A stretch of 5,533 nucleotides of DNA from Oscillospiraceae bacterium (GTDB lineage: Bacteria; Bacillota; Clostridia; Oscillospirales; Ruminococcaceae). Positions 1 through 5,533 of this stretch are shown here, one piece after another. Below the pieces are notes generated by a model. The model made no database searches and was not told the DNA's origin. It worked only from the letters and a program-made list of their open reading frames with translations. Within the stretch, counting starts at the first letter, position 1. Each line of letters starts with the position of its first letter. The DNA is taken from NCBI GenBank assembly GCA_019423445.1, contig JAHZBJ010000001.1, positions 37,941 to 43,473 on the forward strand, read 5' to 3'. The position numbers were made by a program, and so were the translations under genes.

Positions 1-103
1 TCCGTTTAATATTATTTCCATCTTGCGCTTTCCCTGGGAATTTTTCCTTCTTCGGCGGGCATTTCTCCCCCTGAAGCCTGGAGAAAAAAACAGAAAGCCC
101 GCG

Positions 104-111
104 CATACAAT
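104..111 (+). promoter_or_regulatory. candidate SigmaE-like promoter -10 element upstream of the ytvI-like gene
   Basis: The octamer CATACAAT matches the SigmaE -10 consensus (CATACA followed by any base but G, then T) known from Bacillus. Fourteen bases upstream, at 83-89, lies GAAAAAA, which agrees with the SigmaE -35 consensus (KMATATT) at 4 of 7 positions. No TTGACA-like box sits 16-18 bases upstream of the embedded TACAAT, so a housekeeping promoter is less likely. A start site near 118 would give a leader of only about 19 bases, just enough to contain the ribosome binding site. YtvI of Bacillus is a sporulation protein, so mother-cell control would make sense. The match is by eye only. 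Confidence 0.4.
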
Positions 112-120
112 GCCATAAAA

Positions 121-128
121 AAGGGGGG
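121..128 (+). promoter_or_regulatory. ribosome binding site of the ytvI-like gene
   Basis: AAGGGGGG ends 8 bases before a GTG at 137. This supports the GTG as the start. An ATG at 129 abuts the purine run and reads in a different frame, which does not encode the membrane protein. Confidence 0.65.
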
Positions 129-136
129 ATGCCGCC

Positions 137-1201
137 GTGGGCCGGGAAAAGTTTATCCGCAGCGTCTGTTTCTGGCTGGCGGTGGCTGTGGTCTTTGTGG
201 CGGTCCGGCGGCTGGTCCTTCCCTGCCTCTTTCCATTCCTCTGGGGTTGGCTGACTGCCGCCCTGGTACGCCCCTGGGCCAGGTGGCTTACCCGCCGCAC
301 CCCCCTTGGCCGCAAAACCGCATCGGTGCTGGCCCTGCTCCTTTTCTGGATGGGTGCCGGGGCGCTGCTCTGGTGGCTGGCGGCCACCGCCTTCACCCAG
401 GGGGCCGCGCTTCTGGAACGTCTCCCGGCCTGGTACCAGAACTCTTTTCTCCCCGCTCTCCAGCGGGCGGGTCAGGAGGCCCTGGGTTTCCTGGGCAGGA
501 TGGGCCCAGGAGCGGCATCGGGAGTCCGGGCCGCCGCCAGCCGGATGGCCCCCGTCCTTCAAGAGGGGATCTCCACCCTTTCCACTAGAGTCCTCTCCGG
601 AGCAGGGACCCTGGCCGGGCAGCTCCCCGGTTTCGCTCTGGCCTGCTCCTTTACTGTCCTTTCCTCCTTCTTCATTCTCCTGGACTATGAATCCATTGGA
701 GCCTTCCTCCTGAGGCAGCTCCCCCGGCGGCTGGCGGAGCCGGTGCGGGATTCCCGGGTCTTTCTGGCGGAGACCGTGCGCCAAGTTCTCCGTGCCTACC
801 TGCTGATTATGTTTATCACCTTTGTGGAGATCAGCCTGGGGCTGTGGCTGCTCCGGGTGGATTACTACCTCATCATCGGTCTGGCGGTGGCGGTGCTGGA
901 TATCCTTCCCGTTCTGGGCAGCGGCAGCGTCCTCATCCCCTGGGGCCTCTGGACCCTTCTTCAGGGGAACCTGCCCCTGGGAGCCGGGATCCTGCTCCTC
1001 TATGGGGTAGTAACGGCAGTTCGCACCGTCATCGAGCCCAAGATCGTGGGGCGGCGCATCGGCCTCTCCCCCTTGATGACCCTGGGCGCCATGTATGTAG
1101 GAATGAAGCTGGGGGGCTTTGGAGGGCTGCTCCTGGCTCCTATGGCCGTCACCCTCTTCCTGTTTCTAGAGGAAAGCGGCCATATCCATGTGCTGAAATG
1201 A
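137..1201 (+). CDS. ytvI: YtvI-like sporulation integral membrane protein (AI-2E/PerM transporter superfamily)
   Basis: A 354-residue polytopic membrane protein starting at GTG. Hydrophobic segments lie at about residues 10-45 (probably two passes), 61-86, 163-183, 219-240, 243-262, 265-295 and 313-345. Residues 90-160 form the soluble central region typical of the family, here rich in Ala and Gly. The superfamily signatures near the C-terminus are clear: LDILPVLGSG (254-263), EPKIVGRRIGLSPLMTL (300-316) and GGFGGLLLAP (326-335). The length is normal for YtvI (about 350-370). Family members are permease-like proteins of the cell membrane whose substrates are mostly unproven; YtvI is a Bacillus sporulation protein of unknown mechanism. 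The gene stands alone, converges on the lipoprotein gene and is closed by a hairpin terminator. The superfamily call is firm. The YtvI subfamily call rests on length, motif style and the SigmaE-like promoter, and is less certain than the superfamily. Confidence 0.85.
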   Translation: MGREKFIRSVCFWLAVAVVFVAVRRLVLPCLFPFLWGWLTAALVRPWARWLTRRTPLGRKTASVLALLLFWMGAGALLWWLAATAFTQGAALLERLPAWYQNSFLPALQRAGQEALGFLGRMGPGAASGVRAAASRMAPVLQEGISTLSTRVLSGAGTLAGQLPGFALACSFTVLSSFFILLDYESIGAFLLRQLPRRLAEPVRDSRVFLAETVRQVLRAYLLIMFITFVEISLGLWLLRVDYYLIIGLAVAVLDILPVLGSGSVLIPWGLWTLLQGNLPLGAGILLLYGVVTAVRTVIEPKIVGRRIGLSPLMTLGAMYVGMKLGGFGGLLLAPMAVTLFLFLEESGHIHVLK

Positions 1202-1241
1202 CTTTCGTCCGGCTGCTCCCCTGAGCTTCCGGAAACATATG

Positions 1242-1269
1242 AAAAAGAGAGCCTTTCGGCTCTCTTTTT
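1242..1269. terminator. bidirectional rho-independent terminator between convergent genes
   Basis: A near-perfect hairpin: the core arm AGAGAGCC (1246-1253) pairs with GGCTCTCT (1258-1265) around a TTTC loop. It is extended outward by an A-run (1242-1245) pairing with a T-run (1266-1269). A strong stem flanked by A's on one side and T's on the other works in both directions. It lies 40 bases after the ytvI stop and 36 bases after the stop of the converging lipoprotein gene. Confidence 0.9.
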
Positions 1270-1304
1270 TCTTGGCTGTAAAAACACCCTTGGGGAAAAC
1301 GGAA

Positions 1305-2066
1305 TCAGGATTGCGGGACAGCTGTCTCCATGGCGAAGACCACTTCCACCTGGGCGGTGATGGTGGTGCTCCCCTCCTGGACAATGGTCCTGGCGGCATC
1401 CGCTGCGGCGCTGCCACTGGTGTCAGGGTTGGTGTTGTACTCCTTGACAGTGGCCACCGCCCGGCTGCTCTCAGTGATGGTCAACGCCTCTCCCACCGTT
1501 TTGCCGGCAGCCGCCGCCAGAAGTTCCGCCTTCTGCCGGGCCAGCTCTACCGCATCGGCCAGGGCCTCGTTGTACAGCTCATCCTGGTTGCTCACCAGGA
1601 ATTCCAGGCTGTCCAGACTGTTGGAACCCGCCCCGATGGCAGCGTCCAACACCTCCCCAATCTTCTCCAGATCCCGCACCGTTACCACCAAGTCGGTGCT
1701 CATCCGGTAGCCGTTGATGGTGCCCTCAGAGTAATTGTTGGTATAAACATAGGTGGGGCGCAGGGTGATATCGGATGTCAGCATGTCCTCTTCCCCAATC
1801 CCCAGTTCCGCCAGGGCCACCTGGGTGTCCGCCATGGCCTGGGCGTTGGCCTCTCTGGCCGCCTCGGAGGTGGAACCGTTGGCCACCACCCCCACCGTCA
1901 CCCGGGCCATATCCGGCTTCACCTGGATGCCGGCATTCCCGCTGACAGTGATGGAGTCCTCTCCTTCCTCCAAGCGCACCGCCATATTATCTGGAGCTGT
2001 TCCAGCACAGCCTCCCAGGGCCAGGATCAAAACCAGGGCCAAGATAGCCACCAAAAGCTTCTTCAT
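1305..2066 (-). CDS. SIMPL-domain (DUF541) lipoprotein
   Basis: A 253-residue exported lipoprotein. Residues 1-19 are a lysine-led hydrophobic signal ending in the lipobox LGGC, with Cys20 as the predicted lipidated residue, so the mature protein should be tethered to the outer face of the membrane. The rest is one SIMPL domain: an N-terminal strand ITVSGNAGIQVKPDMARVTVGV (39-60), a helix rich in Ala and Glu (66-90), the conserved GYRMSTDLVVTVRDLEKIGEVLDAA block (119-143), a second long helix (164-190) containing ALADAVELARQKAE, and a C-terminal strand (235-246). SIMPL proteins are widespread envelope proteins of poorly defined function; the related BP26 of Brucella forms ring or channel-like assemblies. 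The ATG start is supported by AAAGGAG ten bases upstream. No close partner gene: the permease upstream ends 246 bases away across hairpins. The family call is firm and the role unknown. Confidence 0.92.
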   Translation of the reverse strand: MKKLLVAILALVLILALGGCAGTAPDNMAVRLEEGEDSITVSGNAGIQVKPDMARVTVGVVANGSTSEAAREANAQAMADTQVALAELGIGEEDMLTSDITLRPTYVYTNNYSEGTINGYRMSTDLVVTVRDLEKIGEVLDAAIGAGSNSLDSLEFLVSNQDELYNEALADAVELARQKAELLAAAAGKTVGEALTITESSRAVATVKEYNTNPDTSGSAAADAARTIVQEGSTTITAQVEVVFAMETAVPQS

Positions 2067-2076
2067 AGCGCAACTG

Positions 2077-2083
2077 CTCCTTT
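2077..2083 (-). promoter_or_regulatory. ribosome binding site of the SIMPL lipoprotein gene
   Basis: On the - strand AAAGGAG lies 10 bases before the ATG at 2066. It fixes the start and places the signal peptide at the extreme N-terminus. No convincing -35/-10 pair was found between this site and the hairpin at 2116-2163. Confidence 0.7.
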
Positions 2084-2115
2084 CATTTTATGCCCGGGCT
2101 GCATCCTCTTAACGG

Positions 2116-2163
2116 AAAAGCCCCAGGCCCTTTGCCTATTTAGTGGCAGGGCCCGGGGCTTTT
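2116..2163 (-). terminator. strong GC hairpin, probable terminator or attenuator between permease and lipoprotein genes
   Basis: The arms pair AGCCCC (2119-2124) with GGGGCT (2155-2160). One A/C mismatch follows, then GGCCCT (2126-2131) pairs with AGGGCC (2148-2153), and a small inner GCC/GGC pairing closes a loop TATTTAGT. The outer ends are AAAA (2116-2119) and TTTT (2160-2163), giving a four-T tract on either strand. On the - strand it ends about 50 bases before the lipoprotein ATG. It could therefore end the permease operon or attenuate read-through into the lipoprotein gene. The short T tract makes efficiency uncertain. Confidence 0.6.
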
Positions 2164-2177
2164 GTTGCCTTTCGGGT

Positions 2178-2196
2178 AAAAAACGGCATTTTTGCC
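2178..2196 (-). terminator. weak candidate terminator downstream of the permease gene
   Basis: On the - strand GGCA, AAAA and TGCC form a four-pair hairpin followed by G and six T's (2183-2178). The T tract is good but the stem is short. It sits just upstream of the stronger hairpin at 2116-2163 and may act with it as a tandem terminator. Confidence 0.35.
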
Positions 2197-2211
2197 AAAA
2201 ACATCTCGCGG

Positions 2212-2248
2212 TTTTTGGAGGGACGATGCTTCCCCAGCCCTCCAAAAA
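2212..2248. repeat. perfect 11-base inverted repeat in the intergenic region
   Basis: TTTTTGGAGGG (2212-2222) is the exact reverse complement of CCCTCCAAAAA (2238-2248), with a 15-base spacer. The T's are on the 5' arm and the A's on the 3' arm, the reverse of an intrinsic terminator, on both strands. It could be a folded RNA element or a dyad protein-binding site. Confidence 0.55.
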
Positions 2249-2287
2249 GCGGGGCACAATCTAGCGGTTCAGGAAATCTTTTCTCAC

Positions 2288-2305
2288 GGACCCGACAGCG
2301 GGCCC
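2288..2305 (-). repeat. GC-rich hairpin just after the permease stop codon
   Basis: On the - strand GGGCCCG (2305-2299) and CGGGTCC (2294-2288) form a 7-pair stem with one G-U wobble around a CTGT loop. It starts 7 bases after the permease stop. No T-run follows, so it is not a typical terminator; it may stabilise the mRNA 3' end. Confidence 0.4.
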
Positions 2306-2312
2306 CGACCCG

Positions 2313-3626
2313 TTAGTCGTGCTTGATGGCCTCCAGGGCGGAAATCCGCACAGCGCGGTTGGCGGGGAGGAAACCGAAGATGACCCCCACCAGCATGGAG
2401 AACAGCAGGGCAATGGCCACCAGCCATATGGGGATGATGGACATTTTGCTGCCGGCTCCCATGGCCCCGGCGGCAAAGGTATTGAAGACCCAAGAGCCGC
2501 CGAAACTGAGCATCACTCCCATAATGCCGCCCAGGAGACCGATCATTCCAGCCTCCAGGAGGAACATAATCCGGATATCCCGGACCTCGGCGCCGATTAC
2601 CTTCATAACGCCGATTTCCCGGGTGCGCTCATAGATGGACATAATCATGGTATTGGCGATACCGATGGCCGCCACCAGGAGGGAGAAGCCCGCCAGGCCC
2701 CCCAGCACCAGCTGGATCATCAGAGCCTGCTGCTGCATGTATTCCCGGCTGTCGTTCATGGAGTAGCAGTCCAGGCCCAGGCCTTTGATGGCCTCCTGGA
2801 CCTGCGCCACCGCATCCACATCCACACACTTGACCCGGACATCGTCATAACTCACCTTATCGCTCTTGGTGATACCGTTTTCCTTGTTGAATTTCTTCAC
2901 CAGGGCCTTCAGCTCGTTGATGTCCATAAACACGGAGTTGGTGGTCTCGTAACTGGTATTGCTCTGGGCCAGCACCCCCACCACCGTGGGCTTTACCTCG
3001 ATATCTTTCCCAATGATGTTGCCGCTGGAATCGGTCTTCTGGCTGGGCATATACATGATGAACTTATCCTTCATCACATCCACAAAGGGGTCCTGAACCC
3101 TGCCGTACTGGTCGGGATAGGGGTCACGGTAGTTGTTCCGCTTCTTCTTTGTATCATAGAAACGGTAAGCAAACTGTTCCCCCACCACCAGACTGTACTC
3201 CTTATCCCCGTCCTCCAGGTATTTTCCCTCCTTGAGTTCATAGCCCAGTTTGCTCAGGGCCTCGGGGTAAACGCCGTAGACCTGGGGACTGCACTGATAG
3301 CGGCCGTTGGTGGTTTTCATCATGAGGTTGATGTTCCAGTTCTGGTAGAAGGGAGTAGCGATATCCACCCCTTCCATTGCCTGGATCTGGGCCACCATGG
3401 CGTCGTCCAAGGTGACATTGTTGTTGTAGTTGTAAACATTGATAACTGTCAGGTCCCCCCAGGAGGCCAGCTGCTCGTCATAGCTGCGCTGGAGGCCGAT
3501 GCCGATGGAAACAGCCACGATGATAAGCGCTACACCGATGACCACCCCCAGAGCGGTAAGGAAGGTGCGAAGCTTTCTCCTGGTGAGGTTTCTGAAACAG
3601 ATGGACAGGATATCAGAGATTCGCAT
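2313..3626 (-). CDS. MacB/FtsX-family ABC transporter permease
   Basis: Counted from the ATG at 3626, the protein is 437 residues. Its layout is the standard four-pass MacB type. A short cytoplasmic start leads into TM1 (about 21-43) with the typical FRNLTRRKLRTFLTALGVVIG lead-in at 11-31 (written across the TM edge). A large extracytoplasmic MacB_PCD domain follows (about 45-298), then TM2 (about 304-331), TM3 (355-378) and TM4 (398-421). The cytoplasmic coupling motif YERTREIGVMKVIGA (332-346) and the closing PANRAVRISALEAIKHD are classic for FtsX permeases that pair with a LolD/MacB-type ATPase. Such permeases act mechanically on extracytoplasmic substrates, for example in peptide export or envelope stress. 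No ATPase domain is fused and none is in the window. A GTG at 3638 would add four residues but has GAGGAG directly against it. The ATG has GAGGAG (3638-3643) 11 bases upstream, so it is preferred. The gene overlaps the end of the surface-protein gene by 14 bases (26 with the GTG), indicating coupled translation. Confidence 0.93.
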   Translation of the reverse strand: MRISDILSICFRNLTRRKLRTFLTALGVVIGVALIIVAVSIGIGLQRSYDEQLASWGDLTVINVYNYNNNVTLDDAMVAQIQAMEGVDIATPFYQNWNINLMMKTTNGRYQCSPQVYGVYPEALSKLGYELKEGKYLEDGDKEYSLVVGEQFAYRFYDTKKKRNNYRDPYPDQYGRVQDPFVDVMKDKFIMYMPSQKTDSSGNIIGKDIEVKPTVVGVLAQSNTSYETTNSVFMDINELKALVKKFNKENGITKSDKVSYDDVRVKCVDVDAVAQVQEAIKGLGLDCYSMNDSREYMQQQALMIQLVLGGLAGFSLLVAAIGIANTMIMSIYERTREIGVMKVIGAEVRDIRIMFLLEAGMIGLLGGIMGVMLSFGGSWVFNTFAAGAMGAGSKMSIIPIWLVAIALLFSMLVGVIFGFLPANRAVRISALEAIKHD

Positions 3627-5533
3627 CCTCTTCCTCACTCCTCTTTTTCAGGATCCGGCGGCGTACCAGGAGACCAATCACCACTGCGGCTACAGCCACT
3701 CCTCCCGCCACAAAGGGCCAGGGGGACTTTTCCTCTTCCACCGGCGTAAGGCTGGGGTCATCCATGCCGCCCATGCCGGGCATCATTCCCATATCCATGC
3801 CGGCCATGGGGTCCACCACATTGGTGGACCAGGTCATGGTCACCGTCTTTTCTTCCATATTGGTGTCCTCGTAGGTGATCTTGATCTCCCCGGTGCAGAC
3901 CCCTTCGGCATTGGGCATGATGTAGAAGTCGGCGCTGCCGGTGGCGCCGGAGCTGAGGTTACCAAGGTTCTGCTGCTGGCCGGGGTTCTGGATATCCCCG
4001 GAGATCTCCACAGAAAGGTTATAGACGTCGCTGCGGCCCTTGTTGACATAGTTGACGGTAACGTCGCTCTCCTCCCCCAGATAGATCTCGGGGGAAACCT
4101 CCACGCCAGTGACCTCAAAGCGGTCCACCTGCACCACAGGGATGGAGATGGTCTCCTGGGTGGAATTGTCCTTCCGGGAAACAGTGTGGTCGTCGATGTA
4201 CTGGTACTTCATGGACACCTCCACGTTGTGAGAGGAGGGGTCAGCATTGGCCTTGGCAGTGACCTGGACCGTCTTGGTGACGGTTTCCTCGGTGCCAAGG
4301 GTTTCCACATAGAAGGTGTTGGAGGAGCTGGTGAGCATCAGGGCATCAGGCATGCTGAGGGTGATCATCATGTTCTGAACGTCGATGTTCTTGCTGGTGT
4401 TGTAGAAGGTAAGGGTCAGGGGGAAAGTCTGGCCGGCGGTAACGACACCCCCATAGCTGTAGTTGCTGACAATGACATAGGGAGTGGCCATGGCCATGCT
4501 GCTGTAGTCGGTATCATTGTCGTTGTCATTGTCTTTATCTACATAAGGGATACATTGATCAATAGTATCCGTTACTCGAGTTGTATACCCAGTTAAAAGT
4601 TGTGAGGGGTTATTAGGATCTTCTTTTCCAATAATATTCAATTCCAGAGTGTTTCCAGATGCAAGATAATTGACCCTACGAAGCAATATTGTATATCTTG
4701 CTCCACCCCCATTCATAGCCTCCACTGATTGTACCAGAGGCTTATATTCATCCTGGAAAGAAAGGTCAGAGTAACGGAAACTACCACTGATCAAATTAAC
4801 ATTGATTTTTACATCTTTATCAGAGAGGGTTCCTGTTTTGTATGCTATATCGGCAGGATCTGCATCTGGATCCTCCACCACAATCCTAAAATCCGCCATA
4901 TAAGTATTCTTTCTACTGTTCTGGCTACCTATATCGGCGTTGGTGTATTGAGCACTACCAGAAATGTATTTGATTGTTTTACCACCATTAGTGTAAACCC
5001 CCACAACAGTAGCCGTCATTTTGGCACTGGTAGTAACACCTGTTCCACCCCCGGAACCGCCATCGCCGTCACCGTCGCCGCCATCTCCACCTTCATCTTT
5101 TTCGCACTCGCTGATAGTGATAGACAGTTTCTTTAATTCAGTTTCATCCTTTTTAATGATAACCGCCAATTTTCCTTTTCTAAAGTCAGTTGTATTTTGA
5201 TATGTCAGCTGTGGCAAATCCAGGATATAAGAGCTCCCACTTTTTGTGATTTTCAATTCTGATGCATCATTTCCCTTAACAAAGCCGCTATTGTTTGTGT
5301 CAATTTCAACTGCATTTGCACCCGCCAAGTCATCTCCGCTTTGAGGGGTGAGAGTCAATTTGAAGGAAACTTTTTCATCCTTTTTAATCACTTTATCACT
5401 GTTTTCATCAGCTGTTATTTCATATTTTACAGCAATACCATCAACAATTGTTTCATCATTCTCCTTTGCATAAGCCATAGTGCTGAACAAATATCCAAGG
5501 GTTCCCAGGACGATGAGGGCCGCCAGGATCAGG
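3613..5533 (-). CDS. secreted, membrane-anchored surface protein with CARDB/COG1361-like Ig-type domains (5' end outside window)
   Basis: The reading frame is open to the right edge, so the start codon is missing; 639 codons are visible (numbering begins at the codon ending the window). The first 22 residues are the hydrophobic core of a signal peptide ending AYA before KEND, so only a few N-terminal residues should be absent. An internal TTG at 5490 would cut this signal and is not the start. Order of parts: a lysine- and acid-rich beta-type domain (about 25-145); a Gly/Asp linker (148-165); an unrecognised domain (about 170-330); an alternating Asp repeat (332-342); two tandem Ig-like segments (about 352-465 and 466-573), each with a strand pattern like LGEESDVTVNYVNKGRSDVY, resembling CARDB/COG1361 domains; a Met-rich stretch (576-590); one TM helix (607-623); and a basic then acidic cytoplasmic tail. 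It should sit on the outer membrane face. The overlap with the permease gene suggests it is the extracellular partner of that ABC system, perhaps capturing substrate. Base composition changes sharply within the gene. Confidence 0.85.
   Translation of the reverse strand, partial: LILAALIVLGTLGYLFSTMAYAKENDETIVDGIAVKYEITADENSDKVIKKDEKVSFKLTLTPQSGDDLAGANAVEIDTNNSGFVKGNDASELKITKSGSSYILDLPQLTYQNTTDFRKGKLAVIIKKDETELKKLSITISECEKDEGGDGGDGDGDGGSGGGTGVTTSAKMTATVVGVYTNGGKTIKYISGSAQYTNADIGSQNSRKNTYMADFRIVVEDPDADPADIAYKTGTLSDKDVKINVNLISGSFRYSDLSFQDEYKPLVQSVEAMNGGGARYTILLRRVNYLASGNTLELNIIGKEDPNNPSQLLTGYTTRVTDTIDQCIPYVDKDNDNDNDTDYSSMAMATPYVIVSNYSYGGVVTAGQTFPLTLTFYNTSKNIDVQNMMITLSMPDALMLTSSSNTFYVETLGTEETVTKTVQVTAKANADPSSHNVEVSMKYQYIDDHTVSRKDNSTQETISIPVVQVDRFEVTGVEVSPEIYLGEESDVTVNYVNKGRSDVYNLSVEISGDIQNPGQQQNLGNLSSGATGSADFYIMPNAEGVCTGEIKITYEDTNMEEKTVTMTWSTNVVDPMAGMDMGMMPGMGGMDDPSLTPVEEEKSPWPFVAGGVAVAAVVIGLLVRRRILKKRSEEEDANL
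3638..3643 (-). promoter_or_regulatory. ribosome binding site favouring the ATG at 3626 for the permease
   Basis: GAGGAG on the - strand, inside the 3' end of the surface-protein gene, 11 bases before the ATG at 3626. The same site runs into the GTG at 3638 with no spacer, which argues against that longer start. The intervening bases are also purine-rich, so the exact anchoring base is uncertain. Confidence 0.5.
3769..3807 (-). other. methionine-rich juxtamembrane segment of the surface protein
   Basis: The segment MAGMDMGMMPGMGGM (residues 576-590) contains 7 Met in 15 positions and no bulky residues. It lies between the last Ig-like domain and the acidic linker before the TM helix. Met-rich runs of the MxxM/MxM kind are known in copper-handling proteins, but a flexible Gly/Met/Pro stalk is equally possible. 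The coordinates cover the Met-rich codons approximately. Confidence 0.6.
4507..4539 (-). repeat. in-frame hexanucleotide-like repeat encoding alternating Asp
   Basis: The encoded peptide DKDNDNDNDTD (residues 332-342) has Asp at every second position, six in all. It is built from near-repeats of GACAAY on the - strand. Short tandem repeats of this kind can change length by slippage without shifting the frame. Alternating acidic side chains resemble calcium-binding DxDxD loops. It lies between the unrecognised domain and the first Ig-like segment, at the point where base composition changes. Confidence 0.7.
4545..5490 (-). other. AT-rich segment inside the surface-protein gene
   Basis: Hand counts of 60-base samples give GC of 17/60 (5401-5460), 20/60 (5101-5160) and 21/60 (4621-4680). 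The 3' part of the same gene gives 33/60 (4321-4380), 35/60 (4021-4080) and 39/60 (3901-3960). The signal-peptide codons at 5491-5533 return to 26/43. Codons shift too: AAA, GAA, ATT and TTA are common inside the segment, while CAG, GTG, GAG and CTG dominate outside. The borders are approximate. It suggests domain exchange or separate acquisition. Confidence 0.65.
5038..5091 (-). repeat. Gly/Asp-rich low-complexity linker
   Basis: Residues 148-165 of the surface protein are made almost only of Gly and Asp, with one Ser and one Thr, encoded by GGN/GAY repeats. This is a flexible, acidic hinge between the N-terminal domain and the unrecognised domain. It is a GC-rich island inside an AT-rich stretch, which is expected from Gly and Asp codons. 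Confidence 0.75.

Noticed and set aside
50..76. hairpin CTTCGGCGGG / CCCCCTGAAG near the left edge as a terminator of an upstream gene
   Set aside because: The stem has a mismatch and a wobble, and no T-run follows it on either strand. The flanking gene is outside the window, so its role cannot be judged.
2067..2116. possible promoter for the SIMPL gene with TAAAAT as -10
   Set aside because: The box lies immediately before the ribosome binding site, so the start would fall inside it. No acceptable -35 is found 16-18 bases upstream.
2063..2257. 64-codon open frame on the - strand in the intergenic region
   Set aside because: It reads across the strong hairpin and the inverted repeat, has no evident ribosome binding site, and its composition (Arg, Gln, Pro, Trp) does not look like a real small protein.
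1239..2264. 341-codon open frame on the + strand opposite the SIMPL gene
   Set aside because: It begins at the terminator hairpin, runs through intergenic hairpins and shows no family features, whereas the opposite strand encodes a full SIMPL lipoprotein with signal and ribosome binding site.
2319..3749. 476-codon open frame on the + strand, antisense to the permease
   Set aside because: Its His/Gly/Asp-rich composition, lack of domains or membrane pattern and position opposite a convincing permease mark it as a shadow of codon bias on the other strand.
3499..4596. 365-codon open frame on the + strand, antisense to the surface protein
   Set aside because: Very rich in His, Gly and Val repeats typical of reverse-strand shadows. 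It spans two real genes and lacks a recognisable domain.
5038..5091. repetitive GGN/GAY tract considered as a CRISPR or other repeat array
   Set aside because: It is an in-frame Gly/Asp linker with no spacers or conserved repeat units.

Overview
The window fits a spore-forming Bacillota genome with moderately high GC, probably a clostridial gut-type lineage such as the Oscillospiraceae. This is inferred from four things: a YtvI-type sporulation membrane protein, a Gram-positive style lipoprotein, strong AG-rich ribosome binding sites, and a MacB-type permease paired with a membrane-anchored Ig-like surface protein. No taxonomic marker gene is present, so the assignment is tentative.

Layout. 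Positions 1-136 hold a short leader with a candidate SigmaE-like promoter. A polytopic membrane protein of the AI-2E/PerM superfamily follows on the + strand (137-1201, YtvI-like). A bidirectional hairpin terminator (1242-1269) separates it from everything else, which is on the - strand. Read in the - direction, those genes are: a large secreted, C-terminally anchored surface protein whose first codons lie beyond the right edge (5533 to 3613); an FtsX/MacB-type ABC permease that overlaps its 3' end (3626 to 2313); a 246-base intergenic stretch full of hairpins; and a small SIMPL-domain (DUF541) lipoprotein (2066 to 1305).

How the genes work together. The surface protein and permease overlap and are almost certainly translated together, which suggests one envelope ABC system. 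No ATPase gene is in the window; it would be expected upstream, beyond position 5533. The hairpins between the permease and the lipoprotein suggest the operon ends or is attenuated there, so the lipoprotein may be a separate unit, although no convincing promoter for it was found.

The most notable feature is inside the surface-protein gene. The coding sequence for the signal peptide and for the C-terminal third to half is GC-rich. The stretch between them (about 4545-5490) is distinctly AT-rich with different codon use. It is bounded on one side by an alternating Asp repeat and carries a Gly/Asp linker inside it. This looks like an exchanged or separately acquired ectodomain. No CRISPR array, tRNA, rRNA, insertion sequence or phage gene was seen.
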